NCBI GenBank assembly: GCA_023954015.1
Contig: JAMLIS010000001.1
Location: forward strand, 1 to 64,000
Length of the DNA stretch: 64,000 nt
Reading direction: 5' to 3'
Origin: Burkholderiaceae bacterium
GTDB taxonomy: Bacteria; Pseudomonadota; Gammaproteobacteria; Burkholderiales; Burkholderiaceae_E
Shown here: positions 9,045 through 19,622 of the stretch, one piece after another
Layout of the letters: every line of letters begins with the position of its first letter
Numbering within the stretch: position 1 is the stretch's first letter
The notes under the pieces: generated by a model
What the model was told of the DNA's origin: nothing
The model's database searches: none
The model's input: only the letters and a program-made list of their open reading frames with translations
Translations under genes and position numbers: made by a program

Positions 9045-9703
9045 ACGCCGGCACGCAGCTGCTGTTGGTCGACGGACCGATCGGCAAGATCGACGTCGCC
9101 CTCGACCGTCCGGCGGGCGCCGCGCGCGGCATCGCCGTGGTCGCACATCCGCATCCGCTGTACGGAGGCACGCGCGACAACAAGGTGGCGCAGACCCTCG
9201 CCCGCGCGCTGCTCGCGCTCGGCCATGTCGTCTGGCGACCGAACTTCCGCGGCGTCGGCGCCACCGCCGGCGTGCACGACGAGGGGCGCGGCGAAACCGA
9301 CGACCTGCTCGAAGTCGTACGTCGGGCACGCGAGCAGGCTGCCGCCGAAGGCGCCGCTTCGCCGCCGCTCGTGCTGGCGGGCTTCTCCTTCGGAACCGAC
9401 GTGCAGATACGCGTCGCCGAGCGCCTGCGCGCCGCCGGCGCGCCCGCGCAGCGGCTCGTGCTGGTGGGAACCGCCGCCACCGAGCGCTATGCGCTCGGCG
9501 ACGTTCCCGCCGACACGCTGGTCGTGCACGGCGAGCACGACGAGGTGGTCCCGCTGCAGGGCGTGTTCGACTGGGCGCGCCCGCAATCGCTGCCGGTGAT
9601 CGTCGTCCCCGGCGCCGAACACTTCTTCCACCGGCGCCTGACGCTGCTCAAGCGCATCGTCGTCGACGCGCTGGCACCACGCGCCGAGCCCGAGACCGGG
9701 TGA
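9041..9703 (+). CDS. Alpha/beta hydrolase (short-form serine esterase type)
   Basis: 220 residues, an alpha/beta hydrolase of the small cytoplasmic type. It has the strand-turn VVAHPHPLYGGTRDNKVAQT, VWRPNFRGVGATAGVHDEGRGE, the nucleophile region LAGFSFGTDVQI (Ser in GFSFG), an acid-loop candidate HGEHDEVVP and a terminal PGAEHFFH histidine. The substrate is unknown. It overlaps the ferredoxin-like gene upstream and the unknown gene downstream by 4 nt each, suggesting one mRNA. Confidence 0.85.
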   Translation: MNAGTQLLLVDGPIGKIDVALDRPAGAARGIAVVAHPHPLYGGTRDNKVAQTLARALLALGHVVWRPNFRGVGATAGVHDEGRGETDDLLEVVRRAREQAAAEGAASPPLVLAGFSFGTDVQIRVAERLRAAGAPAQRLVLVGTAATERYALGDVPADTLVVHGEHDEVVPLQGVFDWARPQSLPVIVVPGAEHFFHRRLTLLKRIVVDALAPRAEPETG

Positions 9704-10200
9704 GATCGCAGCCCCCCGACGCGCGGTTGATCTACGGACGAACGTCCGCCGGCGACGACGAGATGAGCGCGCGGGCGCTCGAACTCGGGCATCCGGCGCG
9801 GCGCGTGCTCGCGCTCGCCGACGCGAAGCGCAGCGTCGGCGACCTCGCGCAGCTCACGCGTCCCGGCGAGCTCGGTCCGGCGCTCGCCCTGCTCGAGCGT
9901 CACGGACTCGTCGAGGTCGTCGCGCTCGCCGCCGAGCCGACCGAAGCGCAGCGCCGCGAGCGCGAACGCGCCGGGCAGATGCGCCTGCAGGCGACCAAGG
10001 ATGCGCTGCGCGGCGTCTTCGCGGCCGAGCTCGGCGTGGCCGGGCGGATCTGGGATGCACGCGTCGCCGACAGCGTCGACCTGGCGGTGCTCCGACGCGT
10101 ACTACGCGAGGCGATCGACGTCGTCCAGGCACGCCGCGACACCGCGGCGGCACAACGCGTGCTCGCGCTCGTGCGGCCGCTGTTCGCGCGCGCGCCGTAG
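9700..10200 (+). CDS. Hypothetical protein, predicted helical
   Basis: 166 residues that I do not recognise. The start is a GTG overlapping the hydrolase stop (GTGA). The protein is rich in Ala, Arg, Leu and Glu and looks entirely helical, with a winged-helix-like stretch (DAKRSVGDLAQLTRPGELG, then LLERHGLVEVV) followed by a charged helical region. It has no membrane segment or signal. The tight coupling suggests it works with the ferredoxin-like and hydrolase proteins. A remote transcription-factor or adaptor role is possible but unproven. Confidence 0.6.
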   Translation: MRSQPPDARLIYGRTSAGDDEMSARALELGHPARRVLALADAKRSVGDLAQLTRPGELGPALALLERHGLVEVVALAAEPTEAQRRERERAGQMRLQATKDALRGVFAAELGVAGRIWDARVADSVDLAVLRRVLREAIDVVQARRDTAAAQRVLALVRPLFARAP

Positions 10201-10217
10201 CCCGCGGCGCAGCGCCC

Positions 10218-10223
10218 TATAAT
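10218..10223 (+). promoter_or_regulatory. Candidate -10 box upstream of dacA
   Basis: A perfect TATAAT about 95 nt upstream of the dacA start, just after the preceding gene ends. The -35 region is not convincing. It would give a leader of about 90 nt. Confidence 0.4.
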
Positions 10224-10318
10224 TCCCGACTTTCGTCGTTGTCGTCTGTCTGCAGCGACGCCGCGGCGTCGCGCGGCGATGCGAAGCGCATTGCCGTCCA
10301 GCTCTTCCGGATGTATCG

Positions 10319-11470
10319 ATGCCCGCACGCCTGCTCGCCCTGCTGTCGTTCCTGTTCCTCGCCTTCGCGCAAGCCGCCGTCGCGCAGGTGGCGGCGCCCA
10401 CCATCGCGGCCCGCGCCTGGATCCTGCTCGACGCGACCACCGGCCAGGTGCTCGCCGCGCACGAACCCGACCTGAAGGTCGAGCCGGCGTCGCTCACGAA
10501 GATCATGACCGCCTACCTCGCGTTCGACGCGCTGCGCGAGCGGCGCATCACGCTGGACCAGCGCCCGGCGGTATCGCAGGCGGCCTACAAGGCGATCGGC
10601 TCGCGGATGTTCGTCGAGCCCGCCAAGCCCGCCACGGTGGAAGAGCTGCTCAACGGCGTGATCGTGCAATCGGGCAACGACGCGTCGATCGTGCTCGCCG
10701 AAACGCTCGGCGGCACCGAGGAGAGCTTCGCCGAACAGATGAACCGTGCCGCGCAGCGCATGGGCATGCGCAACACGAACTTCCGCAATTCCACCGGCCT
10801 GCCCGATCCGCAGCACTACACGACCGCGCGCGATCTCGCGACGCTCGCGCAGCGGCTGATCGAGGACTTCCCCGACCAGTACACGATGTATTCGAAGCGC
10901 GAATACACGTACAACAACATTCGCCAGCCGAACCGCAATCGCCTGCTGGCGATCGACCCGAGCGTCGACGGCATGAAGACCGGCCACACCGACGCGGCCG
11001 GCTATTGCCTGATCGCCTCGGCCCGGCGGGACCTCCCCGGCATCGGCGGAACGCGGCGCCTGATCAGCGTGGTGCTGGGCGCGGCTTCCGAATCGGCGCG
11101 CGCGATCGAATCGCAGAAGCTGCTGAATTTCGGCTACCAGAACTTCGACGTCGTGCGCATCCAGGCGAAGGGCAAGGCGGCGGGCACCTACGAAGTCTGG
11201 AAGGGCAGCGAGCCGTCGGTCGACGGCGGCTTCGATCGGGACGTGCTCGTTTCGGTACCGCGCGGCCAGGCCGGACAGGTGAAGGCCGAGATCGAGCGGG
11301 TCCAGCCGCTGATCGCGCCGATCGCGCAAGGCCAGCAGATCGGCACGCTTCGCGTGCGCATCGGCGAGCAGCTCGTCACCGAGCGTCCGCTGCTGGCGAT
11401 GACGGCGGTCGAGCCGGCCGGCTGGTTCGGACGCACCTGGGATTCGCTGCGCCTGATGCTCTCGCGCTGA
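10319..11470 (+). CDS. dacA: D-alanyl-D-alanine carboxypeptidase (PBP5/6 family)
   Basis: 383 residues. A signal peptide (about 1-22, ending VAQ) precedes the penicilloyl-serine transferase domain with SLTK (Ser58, Lys61), SGN near 117 and KTGH near 220. A C-terminal beta domain and amphipathic tail (GWFGRTWDSLRLMLSR) probably anchor it to the inner membrane from the periplasm. It removes the terminal D-Ala from peptidoglycan pentapeptides. It heads the dacA-dat-ybeD-lipB-lipA run, a conserved order in betaproteobacteria. The next gene starts 55 nt downstream. Confidence 0.95.
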   Translation: MPARLLALLSFLFLAFAQAAVAQVAAPTIAARAWILLDATTGQVLAAHEPDLKVEPASLTKIMTAYLAFDALRERRITLDQRPAVSQAAYKAIGSRMFVEPAKPATVEELLNGVIVQSGNDASIVLAETLGGTEESFAEQMNRAAQRMGMRNTNFRNSTGLPDPQHYTTARDLATLAQRLIEDFPDQYTMYSKREYTYNNIRQPNRNRLLAIDPSVDGMKTGHTDAAGYCLIASARRDLPGIGGTRRLISVVLGAASESARAIESQKLLNFGYQNFDVVRIQAKGKAAGTYEVWKGSEPSVDGGFDRDVLVSVPRGQAGQVKAEIERVQPLIAPIAQGQQIGTLRVRIGEQLVTERPLLAMTAVEPAGWFGRTWDSLRLMLSR

Positions 11471-11525
11471 ACCTTTTCTTCGCGCGTTCGGGCGCATACT
11501 CCGCGAGACGAATCACGAGGATGGA

Positions 11526-12374
11526 ATGACGCAGACCGCCTGGCTGAACGGCGATTGGGTGCCGCTGGACGAAGCGCGGGTTCCGGTGCTCGACCGTGGC
11601 TTCATCTTCGGCGACGGGGTCTACGAGGTCGTTCCGGTCTACGGCGGGCGCAAGTTCCGCTGGGCGCAGCACCTGGCGCGGCTGCAGCGCAGCCTCGCCG
11701 CCGTGTCGATACGCAATCCTCGCGACGACGCCGGGTGGACGCGACTCGTCGACGAGCTCGTCGCACGCCACCCCTGGACCGATCAGTTCGTCTACCTGCA
11801 GGTCACGCGCGGCGTGGCGCGACGCGATCACGCGTTCCCGCCGCCGGAGGTGGCGCCCACCGTGTTCGCGATGGCGAGCGAGTTCGTCGTTCCGCCGGCC
11901 GCGCAGCGCGAGCAGGGGGTGGCCGCGGTGACGCTGCCCGACGAACGCTGGCTGCATTGCGACATCAAGACCACGTCGCTGCTCGGGAACGTGCTGGCAC
12001 GCCAGGCGGCGGTCTCGGCGGGCGCGGCCGAATGCGTGATGTTCCGCGACGGATTCCTCACCGAGGGCGCGGCCAGCAACGTCTGGGTCGTGCGCAACGG
12101 AACGCTGTTCGGACCGCCGAAGGACAACCTCGTGCTCGAGGGCATTCGCTACGGCCTGATGGCCGAGCTCGCCTCCGACGCAGGCGTGCCGCTCGAGATC
12201 CGGCGCATCCTGCGCGAGGAAGTGCACGCGGCCGACGAGCTGATGATGAGTTCGGCCACCAAGGAGTTGCTGCCGATCACGCGTCTGGACACGCGCCCGG
12301 TCGGCAACGGTCGCCCGGGCCCGGTGTTCGCGGCGTTGTACGCGGCCTACCAGCGGGCCAAGGCGAAGGCGTAG
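11526..12374 (+). CDS. dat: D-amino acid aminotransferase (class IV)
   Basis: 282 residues of a fold-type IV PLP aminotransferase. It has DRGFIFGDGVYEVVPVYGG near the N-terminus, the catalytic Lys in HCDIKTTSLLGNV, and GAASNVWVV and SSATKELLPITRLD in the cofactor-binding part. It likely interconverts D-alanine or D-glutamate with their keto acids, supplying peptidoglycan precursors, which fits its position after the D,D-carboxypeptidase gene. Branched-chain aminotransferase or aminodeoxychorismate lyase are relatives, but the N-terminal motif and context favour D-amino acids. Confidence 0.88.
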   Translation: MTQTAWLNGDWVPLDEARVPVLDRGFIFGDGVYEVVPVYGGRKFRWAQHLARLQRSLAAVSIRNPRDDAGWTRLVDELVARHPWTDQFVYLQVTRGVARRDHAFPPPEVAPTVFAMASEFVVPPAAQREQGVAAVTLPDERWLHCDIKTTSLLGNVLARQAAVSAGAAECVMFRDGFLTEGAASNVWVVRNGTLFGPPKDNLVLEGIRYGLMAELASDAGVPLEIRRILREEVHAADELMMSSATKELLPITRLDTRPVGNGRPGPVFAALYAAYQRAKAKA

Positions 12375-12389
12375 GAGCTTCTTGCACCG

Positions 12390-12686
12390 ATGTCCGAAGA
12401 TCGCAACCTGACCGAAGCCTTCGACCGGCTCGAACGCCTGCTCGAGTTCCCGGTCGACTTCCCGCTGAAGATCATGGGCCGCCGGGTCGACGACTTCGCG
12501 CAGACGATGTCGGGCCTCGTCGTCGAGCACGTGCCCGAGTTCGATCCTTCGACGATCGAGCTGCGCGTCTCGAGCAAGGGCTCGTACCTGAGCGTGACCG
12601 TCGTCGTTCGCGTGCAGTCGCGCGAACAGCTCGAGCGCCTGTATCGGGCACTCGCCACGCATCCGATGGTCAGCATCGTCCTTTGA
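12390..12686 (+). CDS. ybeD: DUF493 family protein YbeD
   Basis: 98 residues with the YbeD pattern [20 protein letters not shown] and [19 protein letters not shown], an ACT-like fold with a presumed regulatory role. In E. coli ybeD lies between dacA and lipB, and the same order holds here. Its stop overlaps the lipB start (TTGA), so coupling is likely. The molecular function is not established. Confidence 0.92.
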   Translation: MSEDRNLTEAFDRLERLLEFPVDFPLKIMGRRVDDFAQTMSGLVVEHVPEFDPSTIELRVSSKGSYLSVTVVVRVQSREQLERLYRALATHPMVSIVL

Positions 12687-13384
12687 GCTTGCGGGTTCCG
12701 ATCGTGCGCCGCCTCGGCCGCGTCGAATACGGGCGCGCCGAGCCGATGATGCGCTCCTTCGTCGCGGCGCGCGGCCCGGCGACGCCCGACGAGATTTGGC
12801 TCGTCGAGCATCCGCCGGTGTTCACGCTGGGGCGCGCCGCACGGCCCGCGCACCTGCGCGCGCCCGGCACGATCCCGGTGGTGCGCACCGAACGCGGCGG
12901 GCAGGTCACCTATCACGGCCCCGGACAGGCGGTCTGCTACGTGCTCGTCGACCTGCGCCGGAGCGGCATTCGCGTGCGCGATTTCGTCGATCGCATCGAG
13001 GCGGCGACGATCGCGCTGCTCGCACACTACGGCATCGCCGCGATGCGGCGCACCGCTGCGCCCGGCGTCTACGTGCGCGAGGACGCTGCGCACAGCGGCG
13101 TAGTGGACGCCCGCGGCGGCGGGACCCGCGTGGCCGGCGCGAAGATCGCCTCGATCGGCCTGCGAATCACCGAGGGCCGCAGCTGGCACGGCGTGGCGCT
13201 GAACGTCGCGATGGATCTCGAGCCGTTCACCCGCATCGACCCCTGCGGCTATCCGGGACTGGCCGTCACCGACATGCGAAGCTGCCTGCCTTCGCCGCCC
13301 GATTTCGACGAGGTCTGCGATCGCTTCGCCGACCGACTCGCGTCGGCCTTTCCCTGCGACTCCGGAGCGAACCGCCTGCGATGA
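12683..13384 (+). CDS. lipB: Lipoyl(octanoyl) transferase
   Basis: 233 residues from the TTG at 12683, the only start that keeps the family N-terminus ([17 protein letters not shown]), overlapping the ybeD stop. Motifs are [16 protein letters not shown], the lysine in [12 protein letters not shown] and the acyl-thioester cysteine in IDPCGYPGL. It moves octanoate from acyl carrier protein to lipoyl domains. A second TTG two codons later is an alternative start. It overlaps lipA as ATGA. An unusual rare start codon on an essential-type gene may keep expression low. Confidence 0.93.
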   Translation: MSLRVPIVRRLGRVEYGRAEPMMRSFVAARGPATPDEIWLVEHPPVFTLGRAARPAHLRAPGTIPVVRTERGGQVTYHGPGQAVCYVLVDLRRSGIRVRDFVDRIEAATIALLAHYGIAAMRRTAAPGVYVREDAAHSGVVDARGGGTRVAGAKIASIGLRITEGRSWHGVALNVAMDLEPFTRIDPCGYPGLAVTDMRSCLPSPPDFDEVCDRFADRLASAFPCDSGANRLR

Positions 13385-14349
13385 ACGCCGCGCCTCCTTC
13401 CCCCGCCCCGATGCCCTCCGACAAGCAGAAGGGCGCCGCCAAGACCTCGCGCATCCCGATCAAGGTGGTTCGCGCCACCGAAGCGCTCGCCAAGCCCGAA
13501 TGGATACGCGTACGCCCGGCGGCCGACGCCGCCCGCTTCGCGCAGATCAAGCGAACGCTGCGCGAGCATCGGCTGCACACGGTCTGCGAAGAAGCCTCGT
13601 GCCCGAACATCGGCGAATGCTTCGGCAACGGCACCGCCACCTTCATGATCCTCGGCGACAAGTGCACGCGGCGCTGCCCGTTCTGCGACGTGGGCCACGG
13701 CCGCCCCGATCCGGTCGACGCGAACGAACCGCGCCAACTGGCCGACACGATCGCAGCGCTGCGACTGTCCTACGCGGTGATCACCAGCGTCGATCGCGAC
13801 GACCTGCGCGACGGCGGCGCGCAGCACTTCGCCGACTGCATCGCCGCGGTGCGCGAGCGTTCGCCGCGCACCCGCATCGAAGTGCTGGTGCCCGACTTCC
13901 GCGGCAGGCTCGAGCGCGCGCTCGACATCCTCGAGCGCACGCCGCCCGACGTGATGAACCACAATCTCGAGACGGTGCCGCGCCTGTACCGGCAGGCGCG
14001 CCCCGGCGCCGACTACGCCCATTCGCTGAAACTGCTCGCCGAGTTCGGCCGCCGCGTCCCCGGCGTTCCGACGAAATCGGGGCTGATGGTGGGGCTGGGC
14101 GAAACCGACGACGAGATCCTGCAGACGATGCACGAGCTGCGCGCGCACGGCGTCGCGTTGCTCACGATCGGCCAGTACCTCGCGCCGTCCGATGCACACC
14201 TGCCGGTACAGCGATACGTGCACCCCGACGCGTTCCGGCGCTTCGCCGAGGAAGCCGGGCGGATGGGCTTCACGAACACCGCGTCGGGGCCGCTCGTGCG
14301 CTCCTCCTATCACGCCGATCGCCAGGCGCATGGCGCGGGCCTGGGCTGA
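13381..14349 (+). CDS. lipA: Lipoyl synthase (radical SAM)
   Basis: 322 residues. The auxiliary 4Fe-4S cluster cysteines are 69, 74 and 80 ([12 protein letters not shown]), the radical-SAM CxxxCxxC cysteines are 95, 99 and 102 (CTRRCPFC), and the C-terminal RSSYHA serine motif is present. It inserts two sulfurs into protein-bound octanoyl groups. The ATG at 13381 overlaps the lipB stop. An N-terminal extension of about 35 residues precedes the conserved core, common in betaproteobacteria. The 206 nt to the next gene hold no coding region I can support. Confidence 0.97.
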   Translation: MNAAPPSPAPMPSDKQKGAAKTSRIPIKVVRATEALAKPEWIRVRPAADAARFAQIKRTLREHRLHTVCEEASCPNIGECFGNGTATFMILGDKCTRRCPFCDVGHGRPDPVDANEPRQLADTIAALRLSYAVITSVDRDDLRDGGAQHFADCIAAVRERSPRTRIEVLVPDFRGRLERALDILERTPPDVMNHNLETVPRLYRQARPGADYAHSLKLLAEFGRRVPGVPTKSGLMVGLGETDDEILQTMHELRAHGVALLTIGQYLAPSDAHLPVQRYVHPDAFRRFAEEAGRMGFTNTASGPLVRSSYHADRQAHGAGLG

Positions 14350-14543
14350 AGGGCACGTGAACCGCCGCTCCTGGCCCGTGCGTGCGGCCCCGGCCCTTGC
14401 GCCGGCATTCCGCGAGCGATTAAAGTGCCGGGCACACGGCCGACGTCGTTGACTCGCCGCCCGATCCGCTCGAGGGCCGCTTGGGGGCAAGTCCTTATGG
14501 ATAGACGCGGCGGCAATCGCCAACATTCACCCTCCCATCGTAA

Positions 14544-15545
<1,002 letters not shown>

Positions 15546-15631
15546 GATGCCGTCGCCTGTCCGGCGAAACGCGCGCTGGAAAGTGATCACCGGCCGCGGA
15601 GCGCGGACAGCCGCGCCTCCGGGGGCCTCGA

Positions 15632-15666
15632 CGGGCGGCGCCGCGTTGCGGCGTCGCCCGTTTTCT
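15632..15666 (+). terminator. Rho-independent terminator between dctP and dctQ
   Basis: A 13-bp stem with one G-U pair (15632-15644 with 15648-15660), a GTT loop and TTTTCTT directly after. It lies 86 nt after the dctP stop and just before dctQ, so it probably acts as an internal attenuator. Confidence 0.85.
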
Positions 15667-15680
15667 TCCACGGGCAGACG

Positions 15681-16235
15681 ATGATCCTGCGCTGGCTCGA
15701 GAAGCTCGAAGAGCAACTGATCGCCCTGCTGCTCGCGTCGATGACGCTGATCACCTTCGTGCAGGTGGTCGCCCGCTACGTATTCAATTACAGCTTCAGC
15801 TGGGCGCTCGAACTGACCACGTTCCTGTTCGCGGGCCTGATCTTCCTCGGAATCTCGTACGGCGTGCGCGTCGGCGCGCACATCGGCGTCGACGCGCTGG
15901 TCAAGGCGCTGTCGCCGGTGACCGCGCACTACGTCGCGATCGTCGCGACGGTGTTGTGCATCGCCTACGCGGTCATCGTGCTGTACGGCGGATGGCTGTA
16001 TGTCGCGAAGATCCGCGACATCGGGATCCTCGCGCAGGATCTGCCGATCGCCGCCTGGATTCCGCGCGTCGTGCTTCCGGCGGGCTACGCACTGCTGCTG
16101 CTGCGCTTCCTGCAGCTGCTGTACCGACTGGTCACCGGGCGCGAAGCCGCGCTGCTCGGCGACGAGGCCGAGGAGGCCTTGCGCCTGCATCGCGTCGATG
16201 CCGCCGACGACGACGCGCCGGGGGGCCGGGCATGA
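15681..16235 (+). CDS. dctQ: TRAP transporter small permease DctQ
   Basis: 184 residues with four predicted membrane helices. The N-terminus is [24 protein letters not shown] in type, and the conserved [17 protein letters not shown] and [14 protein letters not shown] stretches are present. It forms the membrane complex with DctM. The last codons overlap the dctM ATG (ATGA). The acidic C-terminal tail is cytoplasmic in the usual topology. Confidence 0.93.
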   Translation: MILRWLEKLEEQLIALLLASMTLITFVQVVARYVFNYSFSWALELTTFLFAGLIFLGISYGVRVGAHIGVDALVKALSPVTAHYVAIVATVLCIAYAVIVLYGGWLYVAKIRDIGILAQDLPIAAWIPRVVLPAGYALLLLRFLQLLYRLVTGREAALLGDEAEEALRLHRVDAADDDAPGGRA

Positions 16236-17509
16236 CGACGCTCGCGTTGTTCGTGATGCTGTTCGTGTTCCTGTTCATCGGCATGCCGGTGGCGGTCGCA
16301 CTCGGCCTGTCGTCGCTGCTGACGATCCTTCTTTTCGGCCACGATTCCCTCGCTTCGCTCGCGTTGAAGCTGTACGAGACCTCCGAGCACTTCACGCTGC
16401 TCGCGATTCCCTACTTCATCCTCGGCGGCGTGTTCATGACGACCGGCGGCGTCGCGAAACGGATGATCCGCTTCGCGATCGACTGTGTCGGGCACCTGCG
16501 CGGCGGACTGGCGATCGCCTCCGTGATGGCGTGCATGCTGTTCGCTGCCGTCTCGGGCTCGTCGCCCGCGACGGTGGTCGCAGTCGGCTCGATCGTGATT
16601 GCCGGGATGGTTCGCGCGGGCTACCCGAAATCTTTCGCCGCCGGCGTCGTCTGCAATGCCGGCACGCTCGGCATCCTCGTGCCGCCGTCGATCGTGCTGG
16701 TCGTCTACGGCGCGGCCACCGAGACCTCGGTCGGCAAGCTCTTCATGGCCGGCGTGCTGCCCGGCATCCTGCTGGGCGTGGCGCTGATGGTCGCGATCTA
16801 CGTGCTCGCGCGCGTGCGCGACCTGCCGCGGCAACCGCGCGCATCGCTGCGCGAAGTGCTCGCCGCCGGTCGCGACTCGCTGTGGGGGCTGCTGCTGATC
16901 GTGATCGTCCTCGGCGGCATCTACGGGGGCGTGTTCACGCCCACCGAGGCCGCCGCGGTGTCGGCGGTCTACGCGTTCCTCGTCGCGGTGTTCGTGTATC
17001 GGGACATCGGCCTGCGCCAGGTGCCGGCCACGCTGGTCGACGCCTCGAAGCTCACTGTGATGCTGATGTTCATCATCGCCAACGCGCTGCTGTTCGCGCA
17101 CGTGCTGACGACGGAGCGCATCCCGCAGATCATCGCCGAGCAGATCGTCGCCTGGGGAATGCCGCCGTGGGCGTTCCTGATCGTCGTGAACATCCTGCTG
17201 CTGGTCGCCGGCATGTTCATGGAGCCGAGCGGCATCGTGCTGATCATGGCGCCGATCCTGTTCCCGATCGCCGTGCAGCTGGGCATCGATCCGGTGCACC
17301 TGGGCATCATCATGGTCGTGAACCTGGAGATCGGCATGGTGACGCCGCCGATCGGCCTGAACCTGTTCGTCACCGCCGGCATCACGCAGATGTCGATCGG
17401 CGAGGTCATCCGGGCAGCGACGCCGTGGCTGGTGGTGCTCGTCGCGTTCCTCGTCGTGATCACCTACGTCCCCTGGATCTCCCTGGTGCTGCCGAACCTG
17501 CTGTTCTGA
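16232..17509 (+). CDS. dctM: TRAP transporter large permease DctM
   Basis: 425 residues with about 12 hydrophobic segments and the DctM family signatures GIPVAV-like start, [48 protein letters not shown] and [12 protein letters not shown]. It is the transport-catalysing subunit, using a sodium gradient to drive import. The ATG at 16232 overlaps dctQ. Only 8 nt separate its stop from nhaA, implying one mRNA. Confidence 0.95.
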   Translation: MTTLALFVMLFVFLFIGMPVAVALGLSSLLTILLFGHDSLASLALKLYETSEHFTLLAIPYFILGGVFMTTGGVAKRMIRFAIDCVGHLRGGLAIASVMACMLFAAVSGSSPATVVAVGSIVIAGMVRAGYPKSFAAGVVCNAGTLGILVPPSIVLVVYGAATETSVGKLFMAGVLPGILLGVALMVAIYVLARVRDLPRQPRASLREVLAAGRDSLWGLLLIVIVLGGIYGGVFTPTEAAAVSAVYAFLVAVFVYRDIGLRQVPATLVDASKLTVMLMFIIANALLFAHVLTTERIPQIIAEQIVAWGMPPWAFLIVVNILLLVAGMFMEPSGIVLIMAPILFPIAVQLGIDPVHLGIIMVVNLEIGMVTPPIGLNLFVTAGITQMSIGEVIRAATPWLVVLVAFLVVITYVPWISLVLPNLLF

Positions 17510-17517
17510 GACGCCTC

Positions 17518-18903
17518 GTGGACGAGCGCCCGGCCTCTGGCGAGATCCCGCTTGCGCAGCAGTTGACCGAGCGCGCCCTGCTCGCGCTCGAACGATTCCT
17601 GCACATCGAAGCGGTGAGCGGCATCGTGCTGCTGCTGGCCGCGGCAGCGGCGCTGCTGTGGGCCAACTCGCCGGTCGCTCACACCTACCACGCGACCTGG
17701 CATCTGCCGGTGACCTTTGCGCTGGGCGACTACGCGGTGAGCCGGTCGCTGCACTTCTGGGTCAACGACGCGCTGATGACGGTCTTCTTTCTCGTCATCG
17801 GGATGGAAATCCGCCGCGAGATCCACGAAGGCGCCCTGGCGAACCCGCGGCTCGCCGCGCTGCCGCTGACCGCCGCGCTGGGCGGCGTGCTGGTGCCGGC
17901 GTCGATCTACCTGATGCTGAACGGCGAGCCGGTGCAGCGGGTGGGCTGGGCGGTGCCGACGGCGACCGACATCGCCTTCGCCGTCGGCGTGCTCGCGCTG
18001 CTCGGGCGCTCGATTCCGTCGAACGTGCGGGTGCTGCTGCTGGCGCTGGCGGTCATCGACGACCTGGCGGCGGTCCTGATCATCGCCGCCTTCTATTCCG
18101 GCGGGCTCGAGTACCTCGGCTTCGCGATCACCGCCGTCGGGATCGGGCTCACGTTCGGCCTGCAGCGCATGGGCGTCGGGTCGGCGTGGATGTACGTGCT
18201 GCCCGGTGCCATCGTCTGGCTGGGGCTGCTGCAGACCGGCGCGCACCCGACGCTCGCCGGCGTCGTGCTGGGGCTGATCACGCCGGTGCGCTCGAAGCCG
18301 CTGCGTGCGCCCGCACTCGAGACGGCGAGCCGGGCGGTCGGCGAATTGTCGGCGTTGCCGTCGAGCGTCGTGAAGGAGGAGCCGACCAGCGCGATGCCGT
18401 GGCTGCGCGAGCTTCGCACCGCGCAACGCGAACTCCTGCCTCCGGTGGTGCGCGTACAGATGGCGCTGCATCCCTGGGTGGCCTTCGGCGTGATGCCGGT
18501 TTTCGCGCTGGCCAACGCGGGCGTCACGGTCGACGGCGCCGGCTTCGCCGACCCGGCGTCGCGCAGCATCCTGATCGGCGTGGTCGCCGCGCTCGTGCTC
18601 GGCAAGCCGCTGGGCGTCGTCGGCGCGTCGTGGCTCGCCGTGCGCGCCGGCTTGTGCGCGCTTCCGGACGGCGTCCGCTGGACCGGCATCGGCCTGGTAG
18701 GCCTTCTTGCCGGCATCGGATTCACGATGTCGATCTTCATCGCGACCCTGGCCTTCGAGCGCGCCGAGCTGCTGGCGGCGGCGAAGCTGGGGGTGCTGAT
18801 CGCGTCGCTGCTGTCGGCGATCCTCGGCCTGGGCTGGGGAGCGCTGCATTTCGGGCGCCGGCGTGCGCCCGGGCGTCGCGACGCGTCGGGCGCCCGCAGC
18901 TGA
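17518..18903 (+). CDS. nhaA: Na+/H+ antiporter NhaA
   Basis: 461 residues from a GTG at 17518. It has NhaA signatures: [31 protein letters not shown], the [16 protein letters not shown] helix, the ion-binding aspartate pair in [11 protein letters not shown], and [13 protein letters not shown] near the end. It exchanges internal Na+ for external protons across the inner membrane. The protein is longer than E. coli NhaA because of a loop ([17 protein letters not shown] onward) and a basic tail. Its position at the end of a TRAP operon suggests it recycles the Na+ that enters with the substrate (inference). Confidence 0.94.
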   Translation: MDERPASGEIPLAQQLTERALLALERFLHIEAVSGIVLLLAAAAALLWANSPVAHTYHATWHLPVTFALGDYAVSRSLHFWVNDALMTVFFLVIGMEIRREIHEGALANPRLAALPLTAALGGVLVPASIYLMLNGEPVQRVGWAVPTATDIAFAVGVLALLGRSIPSNVRVLLLALAVIDDLAAVLIIAAFYSGGLEYLGFAITAVGIGLTFGLQRMGVGSAWMYVLPGAIVWLGLLQTGAHPTLAGVVLGLITPVRSKPLRAPALETASRAVGELSALPSSVVKEEPTSAMPWLRELRTAQRELLPPVVRVQMALHPWVAFGVMPVFALANAGVTVDGAGFADPASRSILIGVVAALVLGKPLGVVGASWLAVRAGLCALPDGVRWTGIGLVGLLAGIGFTMSIFIATLAFERAELLAAAKLGVLIASLLSAILGLGWGALHFGRRRAPGRRDASGARS

Positions 18904-18934
18904 TCGCTTGCGCGCTCGCCGCCGGCGCTTCGAT

Positions 18935-19561
18935 TCACGTCGAGCGGCGCGCGACGAGTTGCACGACGTGGGCGTCGCCGCGGTGGTGGCGTCCCTCGTG
19001 CACTGCACGCACGCCGTCGAAGCGGTGCACGATCCGCAGTCCGTCGAGTTCGGCGACGACATCGTCGAGACTCGCCAGCAGCGCGGGCTCGGGCGGGCCG
19101 CCCGTCCCGAACTCGGTCTGGCGCTTGCCGTAGGCCTCGTAGACGAAGACGCCGCCCGGCGCGAGCGCGCGCACGCAGCGACCGTGCAGCGCGGCGCGCG
19201 CTCGCCGCGGCAGATGCAGGAAGATCGACACGATCGCGCCCCAGCGACCCTCGCCGAGGTCGTGCCTCGTGAGGTCGGCACGCTCGGTACGAATCGTCAC
19301 GCCGGCGTTTTCGGCCAGCGCCTGTGCCTTGTCGAGCCCCTGCTGCGCAATGTCGATCGACGTGACGTCGAAGCCGCGTGCGGCAAGCCAGACGCCGTTT
19401 CGGCCTTCGCCATCGGCCAGGCACAGCACCGGCAGCCCGACCGGCAACAGCGCGGCCTGCGCAACGAGGAAGTCGTTCGGCTCGGTGCCGTAGGCGTAAT
19501 CGTCGCCGGCGTAGCGCGCGTTCCAGAACGCGGCGAGCGCGGCTGCGCGGTCTTCGCTCAC
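18935..19561 (-). CDS. Class I SAM-dependent methyltransferase
   Basis: 208 residues from a GTG at 19561. The Rossmann-type motif I region is VLCLADGEGRNGVWLAARGFDV, with motif II SIDIAQQGLDKA and the later LHLPRRARAALHGRCVRALAPGG helix-strand, like TehB-type and thiopurine-type methyltransferases. The substrate is unknown. The gene converges on nhaA and lies 61 nt before... in transcription order it follows the itaconate-type operon on the same strand. The longer reading frame starting at 19606 adds an arginine-rich N-terminus that does not look like the family. Confidence 0.82.
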   Translation of the reverse strand: MSEDRAAALAAFWNARYAGDDYAYGTEPNDFLVAQAALLPVGLPVLCLADGEGRNGVWLAARGFDVTSIDIAQQGLDKAQALAENAGVTIRTERADLTRHDLGEGRWGAIVSIFLHLPRRARAALHGRCVRALAPGGVFVYEAYGKRQTEFGTGGPPEPALLASLDDVVAELDGLRIVHRFDGVRAVHEGRHHRGDAHVVQLVARRST

Positions 19562-19622
19562 CGGGACGATCCTGCGTCGCGCCGGGCGGAATCGCCGGCG
19601 CGGCAACGCGGCGGCGCGTTCC

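Noticed and set aside
14449..14454. TTGACT as -35 of a dctP promoter
   Set aside because: No acceptable -10 box lies at the right distance.
16000..17517. The long plus-frame extension upstream of nhaA, through dctM
   Set aside because: Only the part from the GTG at 17518 looks like NhaA; the upstream part is an out-of-frame reading of dctM.
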